DNA of 64,000 bases. It comes from Spirochaeta thermophila DSM 6578 (GTDB lineage: Bacteria > Spirochaetota > Spirochaetia > Winmispirales > Winmispiraceae). How positions within the stretch are numbered: position 1 is the stretch's first letter; the number at the start of each line of letters is the position of its first letter. Of this stretch, positions 1 to 8,053 are shown in pieces. Location of the stretch: positions 1,984,001 through 2,048,000 of the forward strand of contig NC_017583.1 in NCBI RefSeq assembly GCF_000184345.1. Direction: 5' to 3'. The position numbers and the translations under genes were made by a program. The notes below the pieces were generated by a model that had not been told where the DNA came from, did not search any database, and was given only the letters and a program-made list of their open reading frames with translations.

Positions 1-1044
1 CCGCACCCGGAGGTGGAGGCCGTGGCCGTGGTGGACCGCGCAGGAAGACCACGTGGGATACTCCGTCGGCGGCACGTACACGCCATGCTCAGCCGCCCCT
101 ATGCCTGGGAGGTCTTCAAACGTTCCTCGGTGCTCGAGGCCATGGAGGAGGCCCCCACGGTCCACCAGGAGACCCACTACCTCTCGGTCTTCGCGGATGC
201 ACGGGAGCACATCTATGGGGAGGACCCGCGGTACTATGTGCTCGTCGACGACTCGGGACGCTACACCGGCATGGTGAGCACCCGCGACATGCTCGTCTAC
301 AGCTACCGCCGCATCATGGAAGACCTCTCTCTCGCAAGGACCATCCAGCAACGCATTCACCCGGCCGAACAGGAGATACATCGGCCCGGCCTCTCCTGCC
401 TCACCTTCACCAGCATGAGCCAGGGAATAGGCGGCGACTACCTCAACATCCGGTCCTACCGACCCGGCACCTGGTTCATCCTCATGGGAGACGTCTCCGG
501 CAAAGGGATCGCCGCCTCCCTGGTGGCGAGCCTGCTCGACGGCATCTTCCGGACCTACCGAGGCAAGGAGGGAGCGGAAGGCCTCCTCACCCACCTCAAC
601 GCCCACCTCTACCACCTCTTCGCCCTGGAGAAGTTCCTCACCGCCGTGCTCGTCGTAGCACGGGAGGGATCCCCCACCGTGACCATCTACGACATGGGCC
701 ACTCCTACCTCTTCCTCATACGGGAGGGAAGGATCAAACGCCTCAAGACCCACCAGAGCAACCTGCCGCTGGGTATCCACCCCGAGCTTTCCCCTGTGGC
801 GAACACCCTCACTTTGAAGGAAGGCGACGTCCTCTTCGCCCATACGGACGGACTCACCGAGCAGCACAACCCCGAGGGGGCCACCTTTTCCTACGACCGC
901 ATTACGCGTGCCGTGGACGCGTGGGACGGGAACGAGATTCGCACCCTCAAGGACCTCATCCTCCACGAACACCTCACCTTCAGGGACAGCCATCCGCAGG
1001 AAGACGACATCACGTTCTTCCTGCTTACGATATATCCCCCCTAA
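1..1044 (+). CDS. CBS-domain/SpoIIE-type PP2C serine phosphatase, 5' end cut by window
   Basis: The open frame runs in from the left edge, so the true start lies outside. The visible protein begins inside a CBS-like segment: two V-D-x-x-G-x-x-x-G units near residues 7 and 78, counting from the first in-frame GTG at 13. A linker follows, then a SpoIIE/RsbU-type PP2C domain from about residue 105. The metal-binding acidic motifs are intact: GGDY (~140), GDVSGKG (~159), TDGLTE and the terminal EDDIT. Enzymes of this class dephosphorylate phosphoserine/threonine on anti-sigma-factor antagonists or similar switch proteins. The CBS pair suggests control by an adenine nucleotide, which is inference. 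A strong terminator follows about 50 bp after the stop. Confidence 0.85.
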   Translation, partial: PHPEVEAVAVVDRAGRPRGILRRRHVHAMLSRPYAWEVFKRSSVLEAMEEAPTVHQETHYLSVFADAREHIYGEDPRYYVLVDDSGRYTGMVSTRDMLVYSYRRIMEDLSLARTIQQRIHPAEQEIHRPGLSCLTFTSMSQGIGGDYLNIRSYRPGTWFILMGDVSGKGIAASLVASLLDGIFRTYRGKEGAEGLLTHLNAHLYHLFALEKFLTAVLVVAREGSPTVTIYDMGHSYLFLIREGRIKRLKTHQSNLPLGIHPELSPVANTLTLKEGDVLFAHTDGLTEQHNPEGATFSYDRITRAVDAWDGNEIRTLKDLILHEHLTFRDSHPQEDDITFFLLTIYPP

Positions 1045-1094
1045 AAGGAGGAAGGGCATTCGCCCTCACCAAGGAGGTACGAGAGAAAAAGCCA

Positions 1095-1124
1095 CACCCC
1101 TCCGCAGGGAGGGGTGACTTTTTT
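1095..1124 (+). terminator. Rho-independent terminator
   Basis: A perfect 9-bp stem (CACCCCTCC/GGAGGGGTG) with a GCAG loop is followed by ACTTTTTT. It ends the phosphatase transcript. Confidence 0.9.
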
Positions 1125-1141
1125 GCCACACGGATCTCTCA

Positions 1142-1170
1142 TTGCAGAATCCCCATACTCCTGATAGGAT
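1142..1170 (+). promoter_or_regulatory. Promoter placed for leaderless mRNA
   Basis: TTGCAG, 17 bp, TAGGAT, then only 6 nt to the ATG at 1177. Transcription should start at or next to the start codon. Confidence 0.6.
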
Positions 1171-1176
1171 ACATAT

Positions 1177-1542
1177 ATGAGTATTCCTCATCGAGGCAAG
1201 GATATGGGAGAACAAGTTGCCAAAGAAACTATACGTACTGCGAAGGCCGTGATCAAAGAAGAAGTTGAAAAGGCGGGCTTTCATCTGGTACGTATTCTTC
1301 TTTTTGGCTCACGGGCCCGAGGAGATAGCACTTCACACAGCGACTGGGATTTCTACGTGGTGGTCGATACACCGATCGATTTTCCCACGAAACGGCGTGT
1401 AGCCGGGAGCATACAAATGAGACTCGCAGAGCAGCACATCTTCTGTGATATCATCATCCAGAGCCGGGAAGCGTTTACTCACCTTAGCCGTTCAAAGAAT
1501 ACCATTTCTTACCTGGCCCGCACCGAAGGAATAAGGATATGA
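1177..1542 (+). CDS. MNT-type minimal nucleotidyltransferase (antitoxin candidate)
   Basis: A 121-residue protein with the minimal nucleotidyltransferase signature: GS at 44-45 and the metal-binding pair D56-x-D58 in GSRARGDSTSHSDWDF. Proteins of this family paired with HEPN proteins act as antitoxins, in the studied cases by AMPylating the HEPN partner. The next gene is a HEPN protein and overlaps by 4 bp (ATGA), the usual arrangement. I chose the ATG at 1177 because a promoter ends 6 nt before it. A second in-frame ATG at 1204 has AGGCAAGG before it and could also be used. Composition is AT-richer than the neighbours, in keeping with acquisition. It is a paralogue of the gene at 51761. Antitoxin function is inference. 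Confidence 0.8.
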   Translation: MSIPHRGKDMGEQVAKETIRTAKAVIKEEVEKAGFHLVRILLFGSRARGDSTSHSDWDFYVVVDTPIDFPTKRRVAGSIQMRLAEQHIFCDIIIQSREAFTHLSRSKNTISYLARTEGIRI

Positions 1543-1922
1543 GCGAGCAGGTAGAGAAATGGCTCCTTAAAGCAGAGCACGACCTCATCGTAGCGAGAAA
1601 CGAGAGTAAGATAGAGGGGGCTCCTACCGATGTAATATGCTTTCACTGTCAACAAGCAGTGGAAAAGTATCTCAAAGCATTTCTCACCCACCATCAGGTC
1701 GATATGCGCAGAACCCACAACATTGCAGAACTTCTCACTCTCTGTATCGAGAAGGATAGAGACTTTGAAGAATTAAAAAAGCGCCGTATCTACGAGCTCA
1801 CCATCTACGCGGTACAGGTCCGCTATCCCGATGACTTCTACATCCCCTCGCCTGAAGAGACTACAGAGGCACTCACAATGGCCGAATACACCCGGGCCTT
1901 TGTTATGAGGAAGCTCTCGTAG
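1539..1922 (+). CDS. HEPN-domain protein (toxin candidate, COG2250 type)
   Basis: 127 residues, predicted all-helical. It carries the core CFHCQQAVEKYLKAFL, then RRTHNI and later VRYPDDFY, features of the COG2250 HEPN group always found beside a nucleotidyltransferase. HEPN toxins are typically RNases. The catalytic RX4-6H motif of the best studied ones (for example Shewanella HepT) is not evident here: the only histidine close after an arginine is in RRTH. Enzymatic activity is therefore open. The start overlaps the upstream nucleotidyltransferase stop, so the two are translationally coupled. A closely related pair lies at 51761-52563. Confidence 0.8.
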   Translation: MSEQVEKWLLKAEHDLIVARNESKIEGAPTDVICFHCQQAVEKYLKAFLTHHQVDMRRTHNIAELLTLCIEKDRDFEELKKRRIYELTIYAVQVRYPDDFYIPSPEETTEALTMAEYTRAFVMRKLS

Positions 1923-1949
1923 CACGCACCCCGCGAGCCCCCCATGCTC

Positions 1950-1986
1950 CTTAAAGAAACACACCCCTCGATCCCGAGGGGTGTGT
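1950..1986 (-). terminator. Terminator after tRNA-Gly
   Basis: A perfect 12-bp stem (1959-1970 with 1975-1986, loop ATCC), followed on the minus strand by TTTCTTTAA. It terminates the tRNA and may also stop the HEPN transcript from the other side. Confidence 0.8.
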
Positions 1987-1992
1987 GCTTCG

Positions 1993-2064
1993 AGCGAGCG
2001 AGGGGAATCGAACCCCCATCACCAGCTTGGGAAGCTGGGGTAATAGCCATTATACGACGCTCGC
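1993..2064 (-). tRNA. tRNA-Gly (anticodon CCC)
   Basis: Read on the minus strand, the acceptor GCGAGCG pairs with CGCTCGC. The anticodon stem CCAGC/GCTGG encloses loop TTCCCAA, anticodon CCC. The T arm has GGGGG-TTCGATT-CCCCT. Total 72 nt including the discriminator; CCA is not encoded. It decodes GGG glycine codons. Confidence 0.95.
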
Positions 2065-2077
2065 CTGTGTGGAATCT

Positions 2078-2106
2078 ATAATAGCGAAAACCATCCTCTT
2101 TGGCAA
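2078..2106 (-). promoter_or_regulatory. tRNA-Gly promoter
   Basis: On the minus strand TTGCCA, 17 bp, TATTAT. The -10 ends 13 nt before the mature tRNA 5' end. Confidence 0.75.
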
Positions 2107-2332
2107 GAGCTTTTTCACGCACGGGACTCTCAAGAAGGAACAGCGCACCGGGGCATGCGAGGATGCCCCCCTTCCCGAACGCGGGTGATTCCCCATCCGG
2201 CACATGGTTCCAATACCCCTCTCTCAACCCTTTTGGGCAGGTCGGTTTTTCTCACAAGGGAAGGGGCTGGGCACTAGGCGGCGGGGTGAGGGTGGATGAA
2301 GCTGGGCCTGGTGAGGTAGGATTGGGCTCGGT

Positions 2333-3436
2333 ATGGAGCGGTATGTTCTTACGGTTGAGAAGCTGATTCCCGGTGGGCTCGGGTTGTGCCGACACGAGGG
2401 ACGTGTGGTGATGGTGCCTGATGTGGTGGATGGGGAGGTGGTGGAGGTGGAGGTGGTCGCGCGGCACAGCGACTACGATGAGGGGGTGCTGGTGGGGGTG
2501 AGGGAGGGGGCGGCGGCGCGAGTGGCGCCGAGGTGCGGGTACTACGGTGTGTGTGGGGGGTGCGCGCTCCAACACGTGGCGTACGACCACCAGGTGGAGG
2601 TGAAGCGAGGGTGGCTGGAGGAGCACCTGAGGCGGGCGGGGGTGGGTGAGGTGCCGGAGTGCGAGGTGTACGCAGGGTCGGCGTACGGGTACCGGAGCAG
2701 GGTGCAGGTACAGGTGGAGGGGGGAAGGCCAGGGTTCCTGGGGCGCGATCTCACGCACGTGGCGGTGGAGGGGTGCGCGGTGGCACACCCGGCGTGCGGG
2801 CCGGCCTTCCGGAGGGAGTACCGGATTGAGAGGGGGAAGGTGCCATTCGTGGGATGGGAAGGGCGGCTGTGGGGCGGGGAGGAGCCGGAGGAGTTCTGCG
2901 TGGAGGTGGGGGGGTACGTGTTCCATGGGAGGACAGACCTGTTCTTCCAGAGCAATCTATTCGGGCTGGAGCGACTGCTCGGGTGGCTGGAGGGGGTGGT
3001 GCCGGCAGGGGATGGGGGGGAGGCGTGGGACCTGTACGCAGGGGTGGGGGTGTTCTCACAGGTGCTGGCGCGGAGAGGGTGGCGGCCGCGGCTGGTGGAG
3101 AGCGCGGTGGCGTCGCTGGGGTATGCGGAGCAGGCGCTGGGGGGAGGGGCGGCGTATGTGGGGGTGTCGGCGGAGCGGTTCCTGCGGGGGTATAGGGGGG
3201 TGGTGCCAGGGATGGTGGTGGCAGACCCGCCGAGAGGCGGGCTCTCGCGCACGGTGCGCGCCTTCTTCGAGGGGCAGGGGGTGCCGCTGTTGGTCTACAT
3301 CTCGTGCAATACCGCCACCTTCGCCCGAGACGTGGCGCATCTGGTGTGGGCCGGCTACCGGCTCACACGGTTGGCCTTCTTTGACTTCTATCCCCAGACC
3401 CCTCACATGGAAGTCGCAGGCGTGCTCTCCAAATAA
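2333..3436 (+). CDS. rlmD: 23S rRNA (uracil-5-)-methyltransferase, RumA/TrmA family
   Basis: 367 residues. The N-terminal TRAM-type RNA-binding domain (1-58) is followed by a cysteine cluster (C68, C74, C77 in CGYYGVCGGC) that in RumA-type enzymes binds a 4Fe-4S cluster. The C-terminal SAM-dependent domain has DPPRGGLS and the catalytic cysteine in YISCNTATFARD (~C325), which forms the covalent adduct with uracil C6. The family makes m5U in 23S rRNA; the exact target (1939, 747 or both) cannot be read from sequence. No Shine-Dalgarno is visible; a TAGGAT lies 10 nt upstream of the ATG. The coding strand is extremely G-rich: bases 2461-2520 have 35 G and 11 C. Confidence 0.88.
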   Translation: MERYVLTVEKLIPGGLGLCRHEGRVVMVPDVVDGEVVEVEVVARHSDYDEGVLVGVREGAAARVAPRCGYYGVCGGCALQHVAYDHQVEVKRGWLEEHLRRAGVGEVPECEVYAGSAYGYRSRVQVQVEGGRPGFLGRDLTHVAVEGCAVAHPACGPAFRREYRIERGKVPFVGWEGRLWGGEEPEEFCVEVGGYVFHGRTDLFFQSNLFGLERLLGWLEGVVPAGDGGEAWDLYAGVGVFSQVLARRGWRPRLVESAVASLGYAEQALGGGAAYVGVSAERFLRGYRGVVPGMVVADPPRGGLSRTVRAFFEGQGVPLLVYISCNTATFARDVAHLVWAGYRLTRLAFFDFYPQTPHMEVAGVLSK

Positions 3437-3557
3437 AAATCACTTAAAAACTCTAAGCTCAACCCTGAAATTTCCTCCTCTCTGCGTTAAGTATTGTAGA
3501 TATAGGAGACGTTGTCTCCACTTGCGTTACCAAACGTCCATTAGAAAGGAGTATGGT

Positions 3558-4205
3558 ATGAAGAAGAGATATTTCCAGCATCAAATACTTGGGGTATTGT
3601 TGATGTTGTCTCTCATTCTGTTCTTCAGCCTCACTGGCTGCGACACCGGTGCTGAAGGAGAAATTGCTTTCTTGGGAGCGTGGAGGATCCTCCTGGTGGA
3701 AGAACTCTCTCCTGATCAGAAAACAATAGCATATCCTGTGGATATATTCATGAACTCAGGAGATGACGACGATGATGGAGATGGATGGATCGATTGTGAT
3801 GTGGATGGGGATGGTGAAGAAGAGGAGCTCTACTTCTCCATTTATGTGGCTATGGGTGAGGACACATTCAATTTCTACGTGAAATTGGACGGAGATGATC
3901 CTGGTGGCTCCATGTTTGAGAATGATCCGTGGCCAACTATAGGTGTCACAGGATTCGGTATGTACCGGAGCATAGAAGACAGCGGAGAGGTCACTGAGAT
4001 CGATGAAGACTCGTTCGTGGCGACCCAATCAGAAGGCCATGTAAAAGCAACGTGCAGTATCCAGGGAGATGTGCTGACCCTTCACGTGTGGACCTACGAT
4101 GATCAGAACGAATTAGTAAAAGAAGATATAGTCACGGCCCAGCGTCCCACACCTGAAGAACAGGAAGAGATGGAAAACGCCCCCGACTTCGTGGGATTAT
4201 ACTGA
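3558..4205 (+). CDS. Lipoprotein with Asp-rich calcium-type loops, unknown function
   Basis: 215 residues starting at an ATG preceded by AAAGGA. A basic N-terminus and hydrophobic stretch lead to the lipobox LTGC (C28), so it should be lipid-anchored in the envelope. Residues ~68-92 form a very acidic run with DxDxDG spacing (GDDDDDGDG, DVDGDGEEEE), resembling EF-hand or dockerin-like calcium loops. The rest looks beta-rich and ends in an acidic tail. I do not recognise a family. Codon use is AT-richer than the flanking genes. The frame is open upstream to 2646, but that part is a shadow of the methyltransferase gene. Confidence 0.75.
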   Translation: MKKRYFQHQILGVLLMLSLILFFSLTGCDTGAEGEIAFLGAWRILLVEELSPDQKTIAYPVDIFMNSGDDDDDGDGWIDCDVDGDGEEEELYFSIYVAMGEDTFNFYVKLDGDDPGGSMFENDPWPTIGVTGFGMYRSIEDSGEVTEIDEDSFVATQSEGHVKATCSIQGDVLTLHVWTYDDQNELVKEDIVTAQRPTPEEQEEMENAPDFVGLY

Positions 4206-4237
4206 CGTGAAAACAAGGATAAAACACTCTCCTCACT

Positions 4238-4257
4238 CGCTGGGCAAGCGCCCAGCG
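4238..4257. terminator. Hairpin between convergent genes, possible terminator
   Basis: CGCTGGGC / GCCCAGCG with a 4-nt loop, between the lipoprotein and the convergent gene ending at 4261. There is no clear T-tract on either side, so termination is uncertain. Confidence 0.4.
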
Positions 4258-4260
4258 GGT

Positions 4261-4662
4261 TCATGTGTCTTCTCGCAAAGAAAGATCCCCCACGATCTTG
4301 TAGACCTCTCCGTCTTTCACCACCCTAAAGTGCCTATCCGGGAAGGTCTCGTCGAGCAGTTTCTGGAGGTAGCTGAGCGCATCGTGGAGAATGGTCTCTT
4401 TGAGGGAAGGGTCCACGTGGGAGAGGGTGGCAATGCGCAGGTCCACCACATACCCCTTGCCGTAGCGTGTCCCAAACCCGGGTGAGAAGCTCGCCCCTAT
4501 GGAGAACAGACCGTCCTGGTCTTTGCTCGAGGTGGCACCTCGTGGCGGCCGCACGGGGTGCAGGGGATACAGCCCTTCATACCGCTCCTCGAGGTAATCA
4601 TCTACCCTGTCGAAGAGATCCTTGAGCCTCTTCTCGAAGGCCACGAGGTAGGGATGTTCCAC
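4261..4662 (-). CDS. Conserved hypothetical protein, cytoplasmic
   Basis: 133 residues with no signal peptide or membrane segment. It starts at GTG (4662), with GGGAGGG a few bases upstream. The N-terminal third is charged and helical (LVAFEKRLKDLFDRVDDYLEE) and the middle is glycine-rich (FSIGASFSPGFGTRYGKGY). I recognise no family or catalytic motif. The start lies 14 bp after the stop of the lipoprotein gene at 4676 on the same strand, so the two are probably cotranscribed. The 3' end faces the Asp-rich lipoprotein gene. Confidence 0.7.
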   Translation of the reverse strand: MEHPYLVAFEKRLKDLFDRVDDYLEERYEGLYPLHPVRPPRGATSSKDQDGLFSIGASFSPGFGTRYGKGYVVDLRIATLSHVDPSLKETILHDALSYLQKLLDETFPDRHFRVVKDGEVYKIVGDLSLREDT

Positions 4663-4675
4663 ATCACCCTCCCGA

Positions 4676-5302
4676 CTACCAGCTCACCTTCCAGGTAGTG
4701 GGGGCCTTGTTTTGAAGGATGTCGGAGATGGTGAGCACGAGGCGAGCGGTACGGTCATCCACCTGCTCGCCCGGTTCCCACGAGGAGAGGCGGGCAGGGC
4801 CCCTCACCTGCCAGGACACTGTGTAGTCTCCGAAGAAGGCCTCGACAAAGGCCCGGGTATCCTCATCGAACTCGGCCTCCTCAGGGGTGTAGAGGGTGAT
4901 GGTAAAGCTGTTCCCCTCGCGGCGCACCCCCTGACCGCCGCGTGCGAGCCATGCATCGAGGGCCTCCACCGAAGCGAAGCCGAGTTCCATCTCGATGATG
5001 ATGTGTTCGTCGGTCTCTTCCGTAGCGTACGATCGCAACGTGAGGCCGGGATGTTCCTCGAGGTCCTGCTCGAGAGCCTCTCGCGAAAAAGGAACCGGAA
5101 GGAGAGGATCGGGATGCTCGAAGTTCGGAGGCTCCTCCATGGTCTCGGTCGCGATGAGCGCCCTGGGTATGGTGTAGGTGATACCACACACACCGCTCCC
5201 GTCCCGATCGAGCGAGAGGTTCACCTCCTCGGATATGCATGAGGTGAAGAGAAGAAGTCCGAGGGTGAGAAGGTGTGAGAGCCTCTTACATCGGGATCCC
5301 AT
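4676..5302 (-). CDS. Lipoprotein of unknown function
   Basis: 208 residues. The ATG at 5302 is preceded by AGGAGA and gives a clean lipoprotein signal: MGSRCKR, hydrophobic core, lipobox FTSC with C22. The frame is open 10 codons further upstream, but that start has no ribosome-binding site. The mature part begins EEVNLSLDRDGSGVCGITYTIP, a beta-rich pattern seen in bacterial lipoproteins of the LppM type, though I cannot assign it firmly. It sits between a small membrane protein gene (5319) and a cytoplasmic hypothetical (4662) on the same strand. Confidence 0.72.
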   Translation of the reverse strand: MGSRCKRLSHLLTLGLLLFTSCISEEVNLSLDRDGSGVCGITYTIPRALIATETMEEPPNFEHPDPLLPVPFSREALEQDLEEHPGLTLRSYATEETDEHIIIEMELGFASVEALDAWLARGGQGVRREGNSFTITLYTPEEAEFDEDTRAFVEAFFGDYTVSWQVRGPARLSSWEPGEQVDDRTARLVLTISDILQNKAPTTWKVSW

Positions 5303-5318
5303 GGAATCTCCTTTCCTA

Positions 5319-5546
5319 TTATTCTGGTGCATTTTGCGTGATGTCCTCCTGATCGGGCGTCACCTTGCCCGGGGTGGGGGCGGGCTTTTCCTCAAACTCC
5401 GGGAGCTTTCCCCGTATCACTTTGGAATGTCGGTTCACCGCGGCGAGGTAGAGGATGATGAGGAATCCTACGAAGAAGACCGCGGTCATGAGGAGTACTT
5501 CCCAGCGCGTGAAGACACGCAGGTAGAGGAGAAACTCCTGCACCAT
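5319..5546 (-). CDS. Small single-pass membrane protein, unknown
   Basis: 75 residues. Residues ~17-36 form one hydrophobic helix (VLLMTAVFFVGFLIILYLA), followed by a basic segment and a Pro/Glu-rich cytoplasmic tail. No family recognised. The start at 5546 has no Shine-Dalgarno, but a promoter (TTGAGC, 18 bp, TAGTAT) ends 6 nt before it, within the 3' end of mutS2. It therefore looks independently transcribed and leaderless. The stop is 16 bp upstream of the next lipoprotein start (5302), suggesting cotranscription with it. Confidence 0.65.
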   Translation of the reverse strand: MVQEFLLYLRVFTRWEVLLMTAVFFVGFLIILYLAAVNRHSKVIRGKLPEFEEKPAPTPGKVTPDQEDITQNAPE

Positions 5547-5552
5547 ACCCTG

Positions 5553-5582
5553 ATACTACCCCCACCCCCCTCCCCCGCTCAA
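5553..5582 (-). promoter_or_regulatory. Promoter placed for leaderless mRNA (small membrane protein)
   Basis: Minus strand TTGAGC, 18 bp, TAGTAT, 6 nt, ATG at 5546. The -35 overlaps the mutS2 stop region. Confidence 0.55.
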
Positions 5583-7918
5583 CCCCCCTCCCCCTGCCGC
5601 AGCCACACGAGCGTCCGCCCGAACCCACCCTGCTCCGGCGGGGCGAACTGAAACCGCTCCACATGAGGGTGCGCCCGCAGGAGGTCGTGCACCCCCTTCT
5701 GGAGCACCCCCGTCCCCGTGCCGTGCACCACACTCACCTCCCGCACCCCCGCCAGCACCGCCCGGTCGAGCCACTCCTCCACCGCCCGCCGCGCCTCCTC
5801 CAGTCGCATGCCACGCACATCCAGCACCACCGGCACCCCGCGCACCGCCTCCCGCTCCACCACCACCTCCGGCCCCCTCCCCTCTTCCCCCTCTCCTCTG
5901 TCTATCGGCACGAGCTCCTCAGCCTCCAGCATCAACCGCATGGTGGGAAACTGCACCACCCACTTCCCCCGCTTCTCCTCCACCACCACCCCCTCCGCCT
6001 TTGTCCGCACGTGCCGCACCCGCATCCCCGGAACCACCCGCACCCCAGGCCGCCTCCGCTCTTGCACCCGCGCCACCCGCTCCGCCTCCCGGACGATCCG
6101 CTCCTCCACCCCTGCCACCACCTCCCGCGCCCGCCTCTCCGCCTCTCGCCTCCCCTCCCGTACCTCCCGCACCGCCTCCTCCACCCGTCTCCGCGCCTCC
6201 TGCACGAACTCCCGCAGATCCCTCACCCCCTCCTTCCTCAGCTGAGCCTCTCGCACTGCGCACGCCTCCTCCCGCTCCCTGAGCGCCTTCTCCCACTCCT
6301 CCAGGGATGCCTTAAGCCGGGCCACCTCCTCCTCACGCCGCGCGAGCTCCTGCTCCCGGGCGAGCAGGTTGCGGATGAGCACCGACACCTCCTGCCCCCG
6401 GCCCGACAGGTACTCCTCAGCCCTCCGGCACACCTCCTCCGGCACCCCCATCCGCCGGGCGATCGCCAGGGCATAACTCGCCCCCGGCACCCCCGGCGTG
6501 ATCGTGTAGAGCGGCCTGAGGCTCTCCTCGTCGAAGTTCACGCTCGCGTTCATCACCCCCGGCGTGGCGTACGCGTACGCCTTGAGCGCCGCCTGGTGCG
6601 TGGTCACCAGCACCCAGCTCCCACGCCGCCGCAACTCCTCCAGCACCGCCACCGAGAGCGCACCCCCCTCTTCCGGATCCGTGCCAGAACCCAGCTCATC
6701 GAGGAGCACGAGCGAACGCTCATCCGCCTCGCGGAGCACCTCGGCCACCCGCTTCATGTAGGCCGAAAACGTGGACAGCTCACTCTGGAGCGACTGCTCA
6801 TCGCCCAGCACCACCAGCACCCGGTCGCACACCGGAAGCACGGTGCCCTCCTCTGCCGGCACCTCCATACCGAACTGGTGCATGAGCACCGCAAGCCCCA
6901 GCGTCTTGAGGAAGACCGTTTTCCCACCCGCATTCGCACCAGAGAGCACACAGATTCGCACCCCCTCCTCATAGGCAAAATCCACCGGCACCGCCTTCTC
7001 GCCAAGAAGCGGATGCCGCAGCTTCCTCCCCACCGGTCTCTCTCCCCTCGCAGGCGCCACACACCGATGCACCGCCCCATAGCGCGCCTTGGCATAGGCC
7101 GCATCGAGCACGCCCAGCACCCCCTGGGCGTACTCCACCTCGGCCCACCTGGCCCGTACCCGCTGAGAAAGCTGTCCCAGCAGCCGCTCCACCACCTCCC
7201 GGTAGCGGTTCTGCTCCTGCACGAGCAGGTTGTTCTGCTCCACGATCTCGAACGGCTCTATGTAGGCCGTGGCCCCGCTCGATGACACCTCGTGCACGAT
7301 CCCCCTCACCCTTCCCCTGAAATTGATGTTCACGGGCAACACCGTACGCCCCTCACGCTGGGTAGGCACCGCAGCCCTGAATACCCCCTCGTACGAAGGA
7401 TCATGCAGGTACCGATACGCAATCCGTTCTATCTCCTCCTGAATACCCAGGATACGCTGTCTAATCTGACGCAGCTCGGGAACATTCTCCTCCCGTATCT
7501 CAGGCGGAAAGGCAATGTAGCGCGAGAGAAGCTCATACTCACCAGAAAAATCAGGAAGCATACGCGCCGGCTCTGAGAGCGGAGGAAGCTCAGAGGAGAC
7601 GAGCACCTCCCTGAGGCGCATGAGGGCCTCGAACCACAACATGTAGGCGCACAGATCTTCAAGCGAAAGCCGTGTGCCCTCAGTTCTGAGCATCGTCTGA
7701 AGAGAGGCAATATCAGGGAATGAAGAGGGAAGCTCCACACCCCGCGCGATGAGCGTACGCCACGCGCCTACCCGGGAGAGCTCTTCCTCTATAAGGGAAA
7801 CCTCGGTAAAAAATCCCTGCTCTGCGAGCCTCCGTCTTCCCTCCTCGCTCAATGCATACGAAGCCACCTCTTCGAGAATGAGAGAAAACTCAAGCCGTTC
7901 CACCGAGCGCGCATCCAT
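5579..7918 (-). CDS. mutS2: Endonuclease MutS2 with C-terminal Smr domain
   Basis: 779 residues from the ATG at 7918. The MutS-type ATPase has Walker A GANAGGKT (~327-334) and Walker B DELGSGTDPEEG (~407-418). A long charged coiled coil follows, then a KOW-like segment and a C-terminal Smr nuclease domain (LDVRGM and HGTGTGVL, last ~80 residues). The mismatch-recognition domain of MutS is absent, as usual for MutS2, which suppresses recombination and acts on stalled or collided ribosomes in some bacteria. The frame is open 38 codons further upstream, but the promoter TTGCGG-17-TACCAT ends 6 nt before 7918, fixing this start. The coding strand of the C-terminal half is extremely G-rich while the N-terminal half is not. 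Confidence 0.95.
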   Translation of the reverse strand: MDARSVERLEFSLILEEVASYALSEEGRRRLAEQGFFTEVSLIEEELSRVGAWRTLIARGVELPSSFPDIASLQTMLRTEGTRLSLEDLCAYMLWFEALMRLREVLVSSELPPLSEPARMLPDFSGEYELLSRYIAFPPEIREENVPELRQIRQRILGIQEEIERIAYRYLHDPSYEGVFRAAVPTQREGRTVLPVNINFRGRVRGIVHEVSSSGATAYIEPFEIVEQNNLLVQEQNRYREVVERLLGQLSQRVRARWAEVEYAQGVLGVLDAAYAKARYGAVHRCVAPARGERPVGRKLRHPLLGEKAVPVDFAYEEGVRICVLSGANAGGKTVFLKTLGLAVLMHQFGMEVPAEEGTVLPVCDRVLVVLGDEQSLQSELSTFSAYMKRVAEVLREADERSLVLLDELGSGTDPEEGGALSVAVLEELRRRGSWVLVTTHQAALKAYAYATPGVMNASVNFDEESLRPLYTITPGVPGASYALAIARRMGVPEEVCRRAEEYLSGRGQEVSVLIRNLLAREQELARREEEVARLKASLEEWEKALREREEACAVREAQLRKEGVRDLREFVQEARRRVEEAVREVREGRREAERRAREVVAGVEERIVREAERVARVQERRRPGVRVVPGMRVRHVRTKAEGVVVEEKRGKWVVQFPTMRLMLEAEELVPIDRGEGEEGRGPEVVVEREAVRGVPVVLDVRGMRLEEARRAVEEWLDRAVLAGVREVSVVHGTGTGVLQKGVHDLLRAHPHVERFQFAPPEQGGFGRTLVWLRQGEGG

Positions 7919-7924
7919 GCCCCC

Positions 7925-7953
7925 ATGGTACGGCAAGCCGCACACTTCCGCAA
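7925..7953 (-). promoter_or_regulatory. mutS2 promoter placed for leaderless mRNA
   Basis: Minus strand TTGCGG, 17 bp, TACCAT, 6 nt, ATG at 7918. Confidence 0.55.
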
Positions 7954-7960
7954 CACCCGC

Positions 7961-7993
7961 ACACAAAAACACCGGGAGGACGTCCTCCCGGTG
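7961..7993 (-). terminator. Terminator after the PEGA-domain gene
   Basis: An 11-bp GC stem (CACCGGGAGGA/TCCTCCCGGTG) followed on the minus strand by TTTTTGTGT. It separates the PEGA gene from mutS2. Confidence 0.85.
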
Positions 7994-8053
7994 CCTCACA
8001 TACCACCTCTCATCTTTCACATCCCACCCCACAGCAGGGGACCATATGCTTCC

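Noticed and set aside
1204-1542. Shorter start for the first nucleotidyltransferase
   Set aside because: The ATG at 1204 has a fair ribosome-binding site, but the promoter ending 6 nt before 1177 makes the longer form the better choice; both may occur.
2646-3557. Upstream extension of the Asp-rich lipoprotein frame
   Set aside because: Overlaps rlmD and gives an Arg/Gly/Trp-rich peptide; a good Shine-Dalgarno and signal peptide start at 3558.
5663-7285. 540-codon open frame antisense to mutS2
   Set aside because: His/Pro/Leu/Arg-rich low-complexity product created by the C-rich strand opposite a clear MutS2 gene; no family features.
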